Source: VXNE01 sp965248075 (GTDB lineage: Bacteria; Pseudomonadota; Gammaproteobacteria; Pseudomonadales; Azotimanducaceae). From it: a stretch of 64,000 bases of DNA. The position numbers and the translations under genes are program-made. Shown here piece by piece: positions 48,737 to 57,801 of the stretch. Within the stretch, counting starts at the first letter, position 1, and each line of letters opens with the position of its first letter. The stretch is taken from contig CBDFIL010000003.1 of NCBI GenBank assembly GCA_965248075.1, positions 992,001 to 1,056,000 of the forward strand. Direction: 5' to 3'. The notes under the pieces were generated by a model. The model was not told where the DNA came from and did no database searches. It saw only the letters and a program-made list of their open reading frames with translations.

Positions 48737-51130
48737 CCCTACCCTGTACCCACTATTCGTTCTGGACAACACCGGATCGCTCGCGCCGTCTCTCGGCCAT
48801 GCGATAACCGAGGGTGGCGGTGGAGATTCGTTCGTATCCCCGCCACATGAGCTGGTTGCCGGGCGGCGGATCGTGCTTTCGGTTCTGGTAGCCGCCGAGG
48901 ATGGCGACGAGCAGCACGGCGGCGCCAAGGTTCGGTGGCGGCGACCGGCCGATGTCGTCGGCAGTCGCGCAGAAAGCGCAGTTCAATGTCGGTGAACATG
49001 AGTTCGGCATCGCACTCGGGCATATCGCGCCCGAGCAGGGTCATCGCCATCAGCCGCCAGGCGATCACGGTATTGATTGCGATGGCCCGTTGCAGCCGGT
49101 CGGCGGTGTGGAAGGCGAGATGCTCGGCGCGGCAACCGGATTTGAGGACGCGGAACAGTTCCTCGACCCGCCAGCGCCGCAGGTAGAAGCCGACGACCTC
49201 GACGGCGGCATCGATGTCGTTGACCTCGAGGCTGGTCAGTAGCAGCCACTCGACCGCCTTCTCGCCCTCCGGCGGCGAGGTCTCGACGACATGCACGGCC
49301 GATACCGGCATCGGGTCGGCGCCGGGCACGGTGGCCGGCAGCGCCAGCTTCTTGTGGCGCACCTCGGCGCGCGCCAGGCGTCCGGTGCGTTTCGGGCGGG
49401 CCGGCTTGCGGCTCGACTTCTTGCGCTCGCTCAGGCGGTCGATCTCGATCTCGACGTGACCGCCCACCGCGCCCGCGCGCATCACCACGAACAGCTTCGG
49501 CCCGTCCGGGCCGAGACGGCGGTCGTGCTTCGCGCGCACCAGCACCTCGACCCGGTCAAGTTGGCGCCGCCGGTCGAACAACTCGAAGCAATCCGCCTCC
49601 CGGTCCATGACGCCAACCACCCGCGTCTTGCGGCTCAATTCGGCGGCGGCCCCGGCGATGTCGTCCAGGCCGTCCAGCCACCGCCGCGTCTTGCCAGCGA
49701 CATCGTCCCCGGCGGCGGGCGGCGCGTCGAAACCGCAGCGCAGCACCCCCAGGGGCAGACCCTCGCAGTTCACCGCCAAGGTCAGATGCAGATGCAGACC
49801 CAGGGTCTCCGCCGCGGTCTGGTTGCGCCCGATAATGCCCAGGCCCTCGCAGTTCGGGCGCGTCGCGAAGTTGAGGTCCGTCCCGTCCTGGATGCACAGC
49901 ACCGTGTCCTGGCCGCGCATCCGCCCGACGGTGCGCGCCCGGTGCGGCGCCAGAATGGCCGCCGGCGTGACCGCCGAGTCCGCCGCATGGTCGATGAACC
50001 GATAGTAGCCCTTCACCGCCGCTCGGTCGTGCCCCAGGTTGCCGGTGACCGCCTGGCCCGGAACGGACGCCAGCAGCGCCGCGCTCCTCACCAGGCGGGT
50101 CGACAAACGCTTGTCGCCCAATTCCGCTCCTCCAAACTCGTGCGCCGCCCACACATCGCCGTCCAGCCCCTCGCCGGGCGTCAGCGACGGCGCCGCATCC
50201 ACGAACCCAACGCCCAGCCGCTCGCGCCAATCGCCGGCCAACTCGTACAGGTACACCGATTTGACCGACCGCTGCCGCTCCTTCCTCCGGTCCTGGCGGC
50301 CGCGCCCCGCCGTGCGCCCCACGCACTGGAAATTGGCTGCCTTGAAACTCGCCCCGTCCCGGTCCACCCCGACGAACGTCTCGACCAGCCACGGGCGATA
50401 ATGGTAGCGGCACTCGAAGTCCGCCTCCAGCCGGCGCAGCGCCCGGCCCAGAACATGACTGGCCAGGTTGCGGCACCGCACGCCGGGCCGAATCAAAAAC
50501 CGGCTCAGGCACACCACCCGATGCAAATGATCCCGTCGCTGCCCGTCGCCCCACCCCATCCACTCGTCGCGCGCGCGCAGATGCAGCGCCGACGCCGAAA
50601 GACCGATCGCCCCCAGCACCCCGTGCGCGGAGACGACCAGATACCGTATCTGGCAGCCGGCGAACGTCGCCGTCCCGTGCGGATGCTCGAAGTGAAGCAA
50701 GGTGTTCCATAGCAGGCGTCGCCGGTCGTCCTCGACCAGTTCCAGCGCCAACCCCTCCACATCGGCCACCTCCCCCGGAACCCCCCCGGCCGCCTCCACG
50801 GGCGATTCCAGACGGCGCGGCGACGGCGCCCGAACACGGCGCCCCGGCGCCGGAAGCGCCAACCGGCCCGACGCCTCCAGCACCCGCAGCGCCTTCAGGC
50901 AACCCGCCAGTTGCGCCGTCCCGCGCGCATCGACGAAGCCGAACTCCGCGCACACCCGGCGACCGATCGCCGACCGGCCGGCCGGCACCTCGTCCGCGAG
51001 AATGCCGGCGAGGCGATCTTGCGATCCAGGTGCCCGAAGCGTCCCGAGAATCTGGTTCTGTATAATCATGCCGCGTTAATACACGGCGATTACCCACTTG
51101 TTCAGTCCTATTTGTGGGTACAGGGTAGGC
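48737..51130 (-). mobile_element. Insertion sequence 1: DruA-like/Tn5-like transposase element
   Basis: About 2.39 kb. Terminal inverted repeat CCTACCCTGTACCCAC (48738-48753) and its complement GTGGGTACAGGGTAGG (51114-51129), perfect over 16 bp; the outermost base differs. It lies between CTAG (48733-48736) and CTAG (51131-51134). It carries one transposase gene, which is frameshifted. Because CTAG is palindromic, a 4-bp target duplication and an extended inverted repeat cannot be told apart from one copy. Confidence 0.88.
48753..51069 (-). pseudogene. DruA-domain + Tn5/IS4-type transposase, frameshifted near the C-terminus
   Basis: The N-terminal ~280 residues resemble DruA/DUF4338 proteins (LVVSAHGVLGAIGLSASAL, RDEWMGW, LSRFLIRPGV, NLASHVLGRALRRL, KAANFQCVGRTAGRGRQDR). 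From about residue 310 a Tn5-like transposase follows: WAAHEFGGAELGDKRLSTRL, first Asp in CIQDGTDLNF, second in VMDREADCFELF, and the YLRRWRVEELFRVLKSG segment with Glu and Lys of the YREK motif. The unbroken frame continues to 48739, but its last ~80 residues are Arg-rich nonsense. The expected tail (DDIGRSPPPNLGAAVLLVAILGG ... MWRGYERI) is in another frame down to 48753. One extra base near 48963 explains this. Start ATG 51069. Confidence 0.85.
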
Positions 51131-51134
51131 CTAG

Positions 51135-53579
51135 CGCTACCCATGCCCCACAACGTATACGGGGCTTTGGTTTTGGGCGAGGTCGTTCATTGTTGATGTT
51201 TCATTGCGAGGCGATAGCCGAGGCACATTCCGGCGAGGGTGGCGGTGCCGCGCCACATGACCTTGGTGCCGGGCGGCGGGCCGCGGGGGCGGTGGATGTG
51301 ACCGCCGATGCGGGCCACCAGGAGGGCGGCCGCGGCGAGCGTCTGGGGCGGGTCGATGCCGTGCTGGGCGGCGAACGCCTTGAGCACCTGGATCTCAAGT
51401 TCGGAGAACAGCACGTCGGGCGGCAGGTCGGGCTGGTCGCGGCCGAGCAGCGTCATGAGGAAGATGCGCCAGGCGACGACGAGGTTGATGGCGGCGGCGC
51501 GGGCGAGGCGGTCGGCGCTGCGGTTGGCGAGTTCCTCGACCTTGCAGCCGGACTTGAGGATGCGGTGCCAGTCCTCGATGCGCCAGCGGCGGGCGTAGTA
51601 TTCGACGATGCGTCGGCAGGCCGCGGGCGTGTCGGCAGCGAGGGTGGTGAGCAGCAGCCAGCGGATCGGGGCGACGCCTTCAGGGGGGCGCTCCTCCTCG
51701 ACCAGCACGCCCTGCAGGCGGATCGGCGGCTTGCCGCGGTGTTCGCGACCGGTGGGCGCGAGTTCGACGCTGTCGGTATGCAGCGCCAGGGTGGCATTGC
51801 GGCGGGCGCGGCCGGGGCGCGCTTGGCGCCCACTGCTCTTCGGGCGCGCGGTCAGGCGGTCGATGGCGACCACGGCGCGGGCGCGCACCGGCGCGCCGCG
51901 CAGGGCGTCGAGCAGCGACCGCCCGCCGGCGACGCGGCGGCGACCCTTGACCCGCACCAGCAGGTCGGCTTGCGGGCGCGCTCGCTGCTCCTCGAACAGG
52001 CGGAAGTCGTCGGCCTCGCGGTCCATCACGCACACCAGCCGGCCGGGCCCGAGTTCGCGGGCCAGGTCGGCGCAGTCCCGGAAGCCCTCGATCCAGCGCG
52101 CGCTCTTGCGCTCCTGCGGCGGCTTGTTGTCCGCATCGTCCTGGTCCGCCGCCTTCGGCGCCGGCGCGATGAAGCGGGCGTTCAGCACGCCCAGCGGCAA
52201 GCCGGCCGGGGTCACCGCCAGCGTCGAATGCAGATGCAGCCCCAAGCTCTGCGCGCCGGTCTGGTTGGTGCCGATCACACCCAGGCCGTCGCAGCCCGGT
52301 CGCGTCGCGAAGTTGAGGTCCGTACCGTCCTGCACGCACAGCACCGTCGGCTCCGAGCGCATGCGCCGCAACGTGCGCTCGCGGTGCGGGCGCAGGATGT
52401 TGTCCGGCGTCGTCGCCGCGCCGTCCGGCTGGTCCACGAACCGGTAGTAGCCCTTGATCTTCGCCCGCTCCCCCTTGGCCGCGGCCGGCAGCGACGCCAT
52501 CGGATCCGCCCCCATCAGCGCGGCCGTCGCGACCAGCCGGGCGCTCAGTCGGGCATCCCCCAGCGGCGCCCCGCCGAACTCGTTCGCCGCCCAGGCGGCG
52601 CCGTCCAGACCGTCCGCGGGCGCCAGCGCATCGGTCAGCAGGACCGGCGCCGCGCCGACACCCAGCCGCCGCCGCCAGTCGGCCGCCAGTTCGTAAACAT
52701 ACACCCGCTTGCGCCCCGCCGCCGCCGCGTTGTCCCGATCCTGACGGCCACGGCCCGCCGTCTCGCCCAGCAGCCGCCAGTTGGCCGCCCGCAGGCTGGC
52801 ACCGGAATGCGTGCCGTCGACGAAGGTCTCCACCAGATACGGCGCGTAGCCGTAGCGCGCCTCGAAGTCCGCCGGCAGGCGCCGCAGCAGCTGCCCGAGC
52901 ACGTGCGAGGCCAGGTTGCGGCACGCAACCCCCGGGCGGATCAGGAACCGCGACAGCCCCACCACCCGGTGCAGGTGCGCGCGCCGACCCGCCGCGTCCC
53001 AGCCGATCCAGCGGTCCCGCGCCGCCAGCTGCAGCGCCGACGCCGCGATCCCCGCCGCGCCCAGCCAGCCGTGCTCGGAACCCACCAGGTAGCGCAACTG
53101 GCAGCCCACCAGCGGCCCCGCGCCGCGCGGATGCTCCAACGCCATCAGACCGTGCCAGATCTCCCGCTGCGCCGCGTCCTCGACCAGCACGAGCGACAGG
53201 CCGCGCACCCGCCCCGCCGCGTCGGGGACCCCCGACGCTGGCGCGCTTGCCACCGCCGGCCCGCACCGCGTGCCGCTCCCGCCGCGCGTCCGTGCCAGCG
53301 GCAGCCGGAGCCGCCCGGCACGCTCCAGAACCCGCAACGCCACCAGACAGCCGCCCACCTGGGCCCGCCCGCGGGCGTCGAAGAAACCGAACTCCTCGCA
53401 CAGCCGTCCGGCCAGACCCGTGCGGTGCAGCTCTACATCCTCCCGCATCAGCGCCTCGATCCGATCCACCGCCGCCGGCGCGCTCAGGCTGCGCTTGATC
53501 TGATGCTGCCCGTGCATGAAACGCACGATACGTGCGCAATCTGCGAAAGTCCAGTACTACTTGTGGGGCATGGGTAGCG
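51135..53579 (-). mobile_element. Insertion sequence 2: DruA-like/Tn5-like transposase element
   Basis: About 2.45 kb, with a perfect 19-bp terminal inverted repeat CGCTACCCATGCCCCACAA (51135-51153) and TTGTGGGGCATGGGTAGCG (53561-53579). CTAG lies on both sides (51131-51134, shared with element 1, and 53580-53583). The ends resemble those of element 1 (C-CTACCC-TG--CCCAC). It encodes one intact transposase. The right end runs straight into the ABC permease reading frame. Confidence 0.92.
51187..53517 (-). CDS. DruA-domain + Tn5/IS4-type transposase (intact)
   Basis: 776 residues from ATG 53517 (a GTG at 53526 is also in frame). Same architecture as the transposase of element 1: a DruA/DUF4338-like N-terminal domain (LVGSEHGWLGAAGIAASALQL, RDRWIGWDAAGR, LSRFLIRPGVACRNLASHVLG, RAANWRLLGETAGRGRQDR) and a DDE catalytic domain with CVQDGTDLNF, CVMDREADDFRLFE and the YYARRWRIEDWHRILKSG segment. 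The tail is complete (TLAAAALLVARIGGHIHRP...KVMWRG). Most single-domain IS4/Tn5 transposases are about 400-480 residues, so the extra length is the DruA part. All three acidic catalytic positions are kept, so it may be active. Confidence 0.88.
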   Translation of the reverse strand: MHGQHQIKRSLSAPAAVDRIEALMREDVELHRTGLAGRLCEEFGFFDARGRAQVGGCLVALRVLERAGRLRLPLARTRGGSGTRCGPAVASAPASGVPDAAGRVRGLSLVLVEDAAQREIWHGLMALEHPRGAGPLVGCQLRYLVGSEHGWLGAAGIAASALQLAARDRWIGWDAAGRRAHLHRVVGLSRFLIRPGVACRNLASHVLGQLLRRLPADFEARYGYAPYLVETFVDGTHSGASLRAANWRLLGETAGRGRQDRDNAAAAGRKRVYVYELAADWRRRLGVGAAPVLLTDALAPADGLDGAAWAANEFGGAPLGDARLSARLVATAALMGADPMASLPAAAKGERAKIKGYYRFVDQPDGAATTPDNILRPHRERTLRRMRSEPTVLCVQDGTDLNFATRPGCDGLGVIGTNQTGAQSLGLHLHSTLAVTPAGLPLGVLNARFIAPAPKAADQDDADNKPPQERKSARWIEGFRDCADLARELGPGRLVCVMDREADDFRLFEEQRARPQADLLVRVKGRRRVAGGRSLLDALRGAPVRARAVVAIDRLTARPKSSGRQARPGRARRNATLALHTDSVELAPTGREHRGKPPIRLQGVLVEEERPPEGVAPIRWLLLTTLAADTPAACRRIVEYYARRWRIEDWHRILKSGCKVEELANRSADRLARAAAINLVVAWRIFLMTLLGRDQPDLPPDVLFSELEIQVLKAFAAQHGIDPPQTLAAAALLVARIGGHIHRPRGPPPGTKVMWRGTATLAGMCLGYRLAMKHQQ

Positions 53580-55972
53580 CTAGCCGTACGCGCATCGCGC
53601 GGGGACGGCTACGACTCCTGCTACGCCATCAACTGCGCTACCTGGCGAGAACGCCGGCCGCGACGGCAGCCCAGGTGCTCGGCACGGCGCTCGGGGTGAC
53701 GTCGGTGGTCGCCGTCCACCTCGTCAGCGAGCGCATCAAGGCCGACCTCGACGCCAACGTGCTCCCCTCCGGCTACACACACATCGTTCGGGGCGAGCAG
53801 CTCACCGAGGACGCCTACTTCGACGCACGCACGCGCTGGCGCAGCGGCGCCGCAGACGGCGTCGAAGCCATGGTGCCGCTCGTCGAGGGGTACGCCCGAT
53901 CGAACGGGCGCCCACACCGTCTGGTGGGCATCGACCTGTTGGCGGACTGGCGGCCGGCCCGGACCCGCGCCGCCGGCGCGTTCGCTCCGAACGTGGACCT
54001 CCTGACCCGTGACACCGTGTTGGCCGGCACAGGTACCGGATTGGCTCCTGGCGACGTCACCCGGCTGAACGACACCGAAGTCACCGTCGCCGGGACATTC
54101 GGCGGCGCTGCGGACTGGTTCCTCGCAGACATCGCCACGGCTCGCAAGGTCCTTGCCCGGCCCGATCCGACCGCGGTCTGGATTCGCGTCGGACAGGCAA
54201 GCCATCCCCTCGAACGCTGGTTCCCCGGCAGCACGGCCGGCTTCGACCAGGGCGAGGAGATCGACCTCGGCGGCGGCATGCGCGCCCAGCCCCTGTCCGA
54301 CGCCGAGCCGACGCGCCGATTCGCACTGGCGCTCCTGTTCAACCTCGGCGCGCTGGGCTTTCTGGCGCTGTTCGTCGCGGCCTTCCTGATCTACCAGTCG
54401 AGCCACGCGAACGTCGCTCGCCGGGCCCCGGCCACCGCGCAACTGGGGGCTCTTGGCGTGCCCGCAACGACCCTGCGCGTGCTGTTCGTCGGCGAAGGCG
54501 CGCTGCTGGGACTGTGCGGAACGGCGCTCGGCGTCGCATGCGGCTGGGGCTTCGCCACGCTGCTCCTTCCATCCTCGCTTGCGGGCGCGTCCGGCATCAC
54601 ACTCTCGGGCGTGGCGGTGGCCAAGGGCGCGGCGAGCGGCATCGGCATCGCGGCGCTCGGAGCGCTCGCCGCATCGCGACGCGCGCAAGGCTCCGGGGCG
54701 CGTTACCTCGCCGTCGCCGGTGCGGTGGTACTCCTGCTCGTATCCCTGCTGTCCTCGACCCTTGCGGCGAGTTTCGGCATCGTCCTGGCTCTGTGCATCC
54801 TGCAGCTCGCGGTGGTGATCCCCCTCGCGGCCCGATGCCTCCGATGGATCTTCGAGCGCCGTGGCGCACGCCTCGCGATCCGACGGCGGCTGGCCCTGCG
54901 CTCGGTGGCCGGTCAACTCGCCGAGATCGACATCGCCGTGGGCGCATTGTCCATCGCGGTGGCGGCGGCCATCGGGATCGGCACCATGGTCGAGAGCTTC
55001 CGACGCGATTTCGTCGCCATGCTCGACCAACGGCTCTGGGAGGGCATGCACGCCGAACTCGACGCGGGCATCTCCACCGTTCCGCCAGACCTCGCCTGGC
55101 TACGCGAGTTCCCCAACGTGACGGACGTGCGCCTCTATGCCCGCGCGGAGGCATCCGTGGACGGCGTCGTCGTCGATGTCACCCTGACGCGCGCCGATCT
55201 CGCGGAGGCCCGACGCCACGGTCACGACGCGGAGTTCGCGAACGCCGTGCTCGTCAACGAAAGCGGCGCGCGCACACTCGGCGTCGAATCCGGCGACCCG
55301 GTCCGCGTGACCGGACCCCACGGCGGCCTGAACACCACCGTCGCGCACGTCTATACCGACTACGGGGCGCCCGGACCCAGGGTGGTGGGAGCGTTCTCCC
55401 AACTGCGCGGCGTCCTCGACGGTGTCACCTACGACCGGGTTTCGATCCTCACGGGCGACGGGGACCACGACGATCTCGCGGCCGCGCTCGAGACCCGCTT
55501 GCCGAACGCGGTCCTGCGCGATCACCACGAAATCAGGGACCGCGCCCTTACCGTGTTCGACCGCTCCTTCGAGATCGCCTCGTACCTGACGCTCATCGCA
55601 CTCGCGGTCGCCGTGGCGGGGCTCTACAACGCGCTCTCGGAACTCCAGGCACGGCGCCGTGGCGAGAACCGTCTCCTCTACACCCTGGGCGTCGGACACG
55701 GCCGCATCGCGTTGCTCGCGACCGAGCAGAACGCCCTGATCGGCGTCGCCGCCGCCGTGCTCGCCATCCCGCTGGGCCTCGGTATCGCCTGGGTACTGTG
55801 TGCGGAGGTCAATCCCCGTGCCTTCGGATGGTCCATTTCCTGGCGCGTGGAGGCGGGGAACCTCGTGCCCCCCGTCGCGCTCGGCATCGCGGCGGCCCTG
55901 CTCGCCGGTCTCGGGCCGACGCGCAGGGCCACGCGCGCTCTCACCGGAGCCGTCCGCGATGAACTGGCTTGA
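53570..55972 (+). CDS. ABC transporter permease, FtsX/MacB-like, with IS-derived N-terminus
   Basis: About 800 residues with two FtsX-type halves. First membrane helix near residues 30-50 (AAQVLGTALGVTSVVAVHLVS), a large periplasmic domain, then three or more helices (FLALFVAAFLIYQSS and following). The second half repeats this (IAVGALSIAVAAAIGIG; YLTLIALAVAVAGLYNAL; LIGVAAAVLAIPLGLGIAW). The pattern fits the partner of the ATPase at 47732-48400. The only in-frame starts before the first helix are ATG 53570, inside the terminal repeat of insertion sequence 2, and ATG 53516 further inside it. After the boundary CTAG no ATG, GTG or TTG occurs in frame until the first membrane helix. So the present N-terminus is partly mobile-element derived. 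Confidence 0.85.
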   Translation: MGSASRTRIARGRLRLLLRHQLRYLARTPAATAAQVLGTALGVTSVVAVHLVSERIKADLDANVLPSGYTHIVRGEQLTEDAYFDARTRWRSGAADGVEAMVPLVEGYARSNGRPHRLVGIDLLADWRPARTRAAGAFAPNVDLLTRDTVLAGTGTGLAPGDVTRLNDTEVTVAGTFGGAADWFLADIATARKVLARPDPTAVWIRVGQASHPLERWFPGSTAGFDQGEEIDLGGGMRAQPLSDAEPTRRFALALLFNLGALGFLALFVAAFLIYQSSHANVARRAPATAQLGALGVPATTLRVLFVGEGALLGLCGTALGVACGWGFATLLLPSSLAGASGITLSGVAVAKGAASGIGIAALGALAASRRAQGSGARYLAVAGAVVLLLVSLLSSTLAASFGIVLALCILQLAVVIPLAARCLRWIFERRGARLAIRRRLALRSVAGQLAEIDIAVGALSIAVAAAIGIGTMVESFRRDFVAMLDQRLWEGMHAELDAGISTVPPDLAWLREFPNVTDVRLYARAEASVDGVVVDVTLTRADLAEARRHGHDAEFANAVLVNESGARTLGVESGDPVRVTGPHGGLNTTVAHVYTDYGAPGPRVVGAFSQLRGVLDGVTYDRVSILTGDGDHDDLAAALETRLPNAVLRDHHEIRDRALTVFDRSFEIASYLTLIALAVAVAGLYNALSELQARRRGENRLLYTLGVGHGRIALLATEQNALIGVAAAVLAIPLGLGIAWVLCAEVNPRAFGWSISWRVEAGNLVPPVALGIAAALLAGLGPTRRATRALTGAVRDELA

Positions 55973-57065
55973 GCGCGGCATCGCGATCGTCGCGGTCGCC
56001 CTTGCAGGTTGCGGCGACCCGTCGCCCGAGCCGCCGTCCAGTGGACTGCGCCTCGCCGAGGTGCTTGGCGGAGATGCCCCGGAGGACTTTCGCAGCGCCG
56101 ACCGGGTCCTCCCATTCTCGTTCCCCGCGGACCATGGTTCCCACCCCGAATACCGTAGCGAGTGGTGGTACCTGACCGTGGCACTGCGCGCACCAGGCGG
56201 CGAGGAGTACGGCGTGCAGTTCACGCTGTTCCGGCAGGGGCTGCGGCGAGGCGGAGTCGAGGGCGGGGACGAATGGCGTACCGGCCAAGTCTACATGGGT
56301 CACCTCGCCCTGACCGACGTGTCGCGCGTCCGGCACGTCGAGGCCGAACGCCTCGCGCGGGGGCACCCGCGCCTGGCGGGTGTGCAGACCGCCCCATTCG
56401 CGGCCTGGATCGAAGGCTGGCGCCTGGCATCCGAGGGAGCGGCCTTCCTGCCGTTGCGGCTGCAGGCGACGACGGACCACTTCGCCGTGGACCTCGTGCT
56501 CGACGACGCCCGCTCGCCCGCACTGCAGGGCGACCGGGGCCTGTCCGCAAAGGGTCCGCACAATGCCTCTTACTACTATTCCATACCCCGCATCGGCGCG
56601 ACCGGCACGGTGCGCAGCGAGGATCAAACCGTCACCGTATCCGGGCGGGGCTGGCTGGACCGCGAGTGGAGCACGAGCGTGCTGGCCGACGAATACGCCG
56701 GCTGGGACTGGTTCGCGCTCCACCTCGATGACGGACGCGATGTGATGGTCTTTCAGCTCCGTCGCCGCGACGGACGCGCGGACGACTACGACCAGGGGCT
56801 GGTCGCGGACGCCCACGGACAGCGCCATCTCGCCGCGGGCGACTTCACGCTCACCGTCGAGCGTCGGTGGCGCGACGGGCGCGGCGTAGCCTGGCCGGTC
56901 CAGTGGCGACTGCAACTCGACGGCGATACGCTCATCGTGGATGCTGCCATCGAGGATCAGGTGATGGACACTTCGATACGGTACTGGGAAGGCCTCGTGC
57001 GCGTGCAGGCACCCGATGGCCGTCCGCTCGGCCGGGGCTACATGGAACTGACGGGGTACAGATGA
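55959..57065 (+). CDS. AttH/CrtC-like lipoprotein (lipocalin-like hydrolase family)
   Basis: 368 residues. Lipoprotein signal IAIVAVALAGCGDPSPE with lipobox LAGC, so probably membrane-anchored. The mature part fits the AttH/CrtC (carotenoid 1,2-hydratase-like) family: FPADHGSHPEYRSEWWYLTVAL, GVQFTLFRQGL, GHLALTDVS, GPHNASYYYSIPR, VSGRGWLDREWST, GWDWFALHLDDGRDVMVFQLR, IRYWEGLV. ATG 55959 overlaps the permease end by 14 nt, so it belongs to the same operon. ABC ATPase-permease-AttH sets occur in other bacteria; the substrate is unknown, and hydratase activity should not be assumed. Confidence 0.85.
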   Translation: MNWLERGIAIVAVALAGCGDPSPEPPSSGLRLAEVLGGDAPEDFRSADRVLPFSFPADHGSHPEYRSEWWYLTVALRAPGGEEYGVQFTLFRQGLRRGGVEGGDEWRTGQVYMGHLALTDVSRVRHVEAERLARGHPRLAGVQTAPFAAWIEGWRLASEGAAFLPLRLQATTDHFAVDLVLDDARSPALQGDRGLSAKGPHNASYYYSIPRIGATGTVRSEDQTVTVSGRGWLDREWSTSVLADEYAGWDWFALHLDDGRDVMVFQLRRRDGRADDYDQGLVADAHGQRHLAAGDFTLTVERRWRDGRGVAWPVQWRLQLDGDTLIVDAAIEDQVMDTSIRYWEGLVRVQAPDGRPLGRGYMELTGYR

Positions 57066-57676
57066 ACGACGATCCGCCGGCGGGCGAACGGACGGCACGG
57101 GGCGTCGACCCCGAGGGCCTCCTCTGGAAGCGGGTCTCCTCCGAGGCCGGTCCGGACCTGGGGCTCCTGCAGGTGCGCTACGACTGGATGCGCCACCCCT
57201 CGGGAGAGCGCACGCTGAAACGCCTCGTACTCGAGTCCGTCGACTGGGTCAACTGCGTGGCGCTGACGCGCTCCGGTCACTCCGTGATGGTCGAGCAGTT
57301 CCGCTTCGGCCTCGGCGCCTGCACGCTGGAAACGCCCGGCGGCATGGTCGACGCCGGCGAGACGCCGCTCGAGGCCGCACAACGGGAACTGCTGGAGGAA
57401 ACCGGGTACGGAGGCGGCACGTGGCGCTCCCTGGGAGCCGTCGAACCGAACCCGGCCATCCATCCCCATCTCTGCCATCACTTCCTGGCCGAAGATGTCG
57501 AGCGCATCCGCGACCCCGATCCGGGCCTCGGCGAGGCGATCGACGTCCAGCTCGCCACGGTCGAGGAGATCCGCACCGCCATCCGCGACGGGCGCCTGCG
57601 TCACGTGCTCGCCCTCTCCGCGCTCTCACGCGTATACGACCTCTTCGAAATCGGAACTGGAAAACCGCACCGCTGA
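57062..57676 (+). CDS. NUDIX hydrolase (NudF/ADP-ribose pyrophosphatase-like)
   Basis: 204 residues with an intact Nudix box GGMVDAGETPLEAAQRELLEETGY. The upstream LTRSGHSVMVEQFRFGLGACTLETP is typical of the ADP-sugar pyrophosphatase subgroup (EQFR...E.PGG). ATG 57062 overlaps the AttH-like stop by 4 nt (ATGA), so it is likely co-translated with the transporter operon. The substrate could be ADP-ribose or another nucleoside diphosphate derivative. A 125-bp gap follows before the GGDEF/EAL gene. Confidence 0.88.
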   Translation: MNDDPPAGERTARGVDPEGLLWKRVSSEAGPDLGLLQVRYDWMRHPSGERTLKRLVLESVDWVNCVALTRSGHSVMVEQFRFGLGACTLETPGGMVDAGETPLEAAQRELLEETGYGGGTWRSLGAVEPNPAIHPHLCHHFLAEDVERIRDPDPGLGEAIDVQLATVEEIRTAIRDGRLRHVLALSALSRVYDLFEIGTGKPHR

Positions 57677-57801
57677 CAGGTAGGTTGGGACCAGGACATG
57701 CCGGCTCCCTTGATCGCGGGGGAGGATCAACACGGAGATGAGCCAGGTGTCACCGGCTTTCGAGCTCCGCATTCGGTCTGCGGAGACCCAGTCAGGCGAC
57801 T

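Noticed and set aside
48739..51097. Other long open frames over the two transposase genes (for example 49556-51097 and 51680-53539)
   Set aside because: Gly/Arg-rich shadows typical of high-GC genes; the real frames contain DruA-like and DDE motifs.
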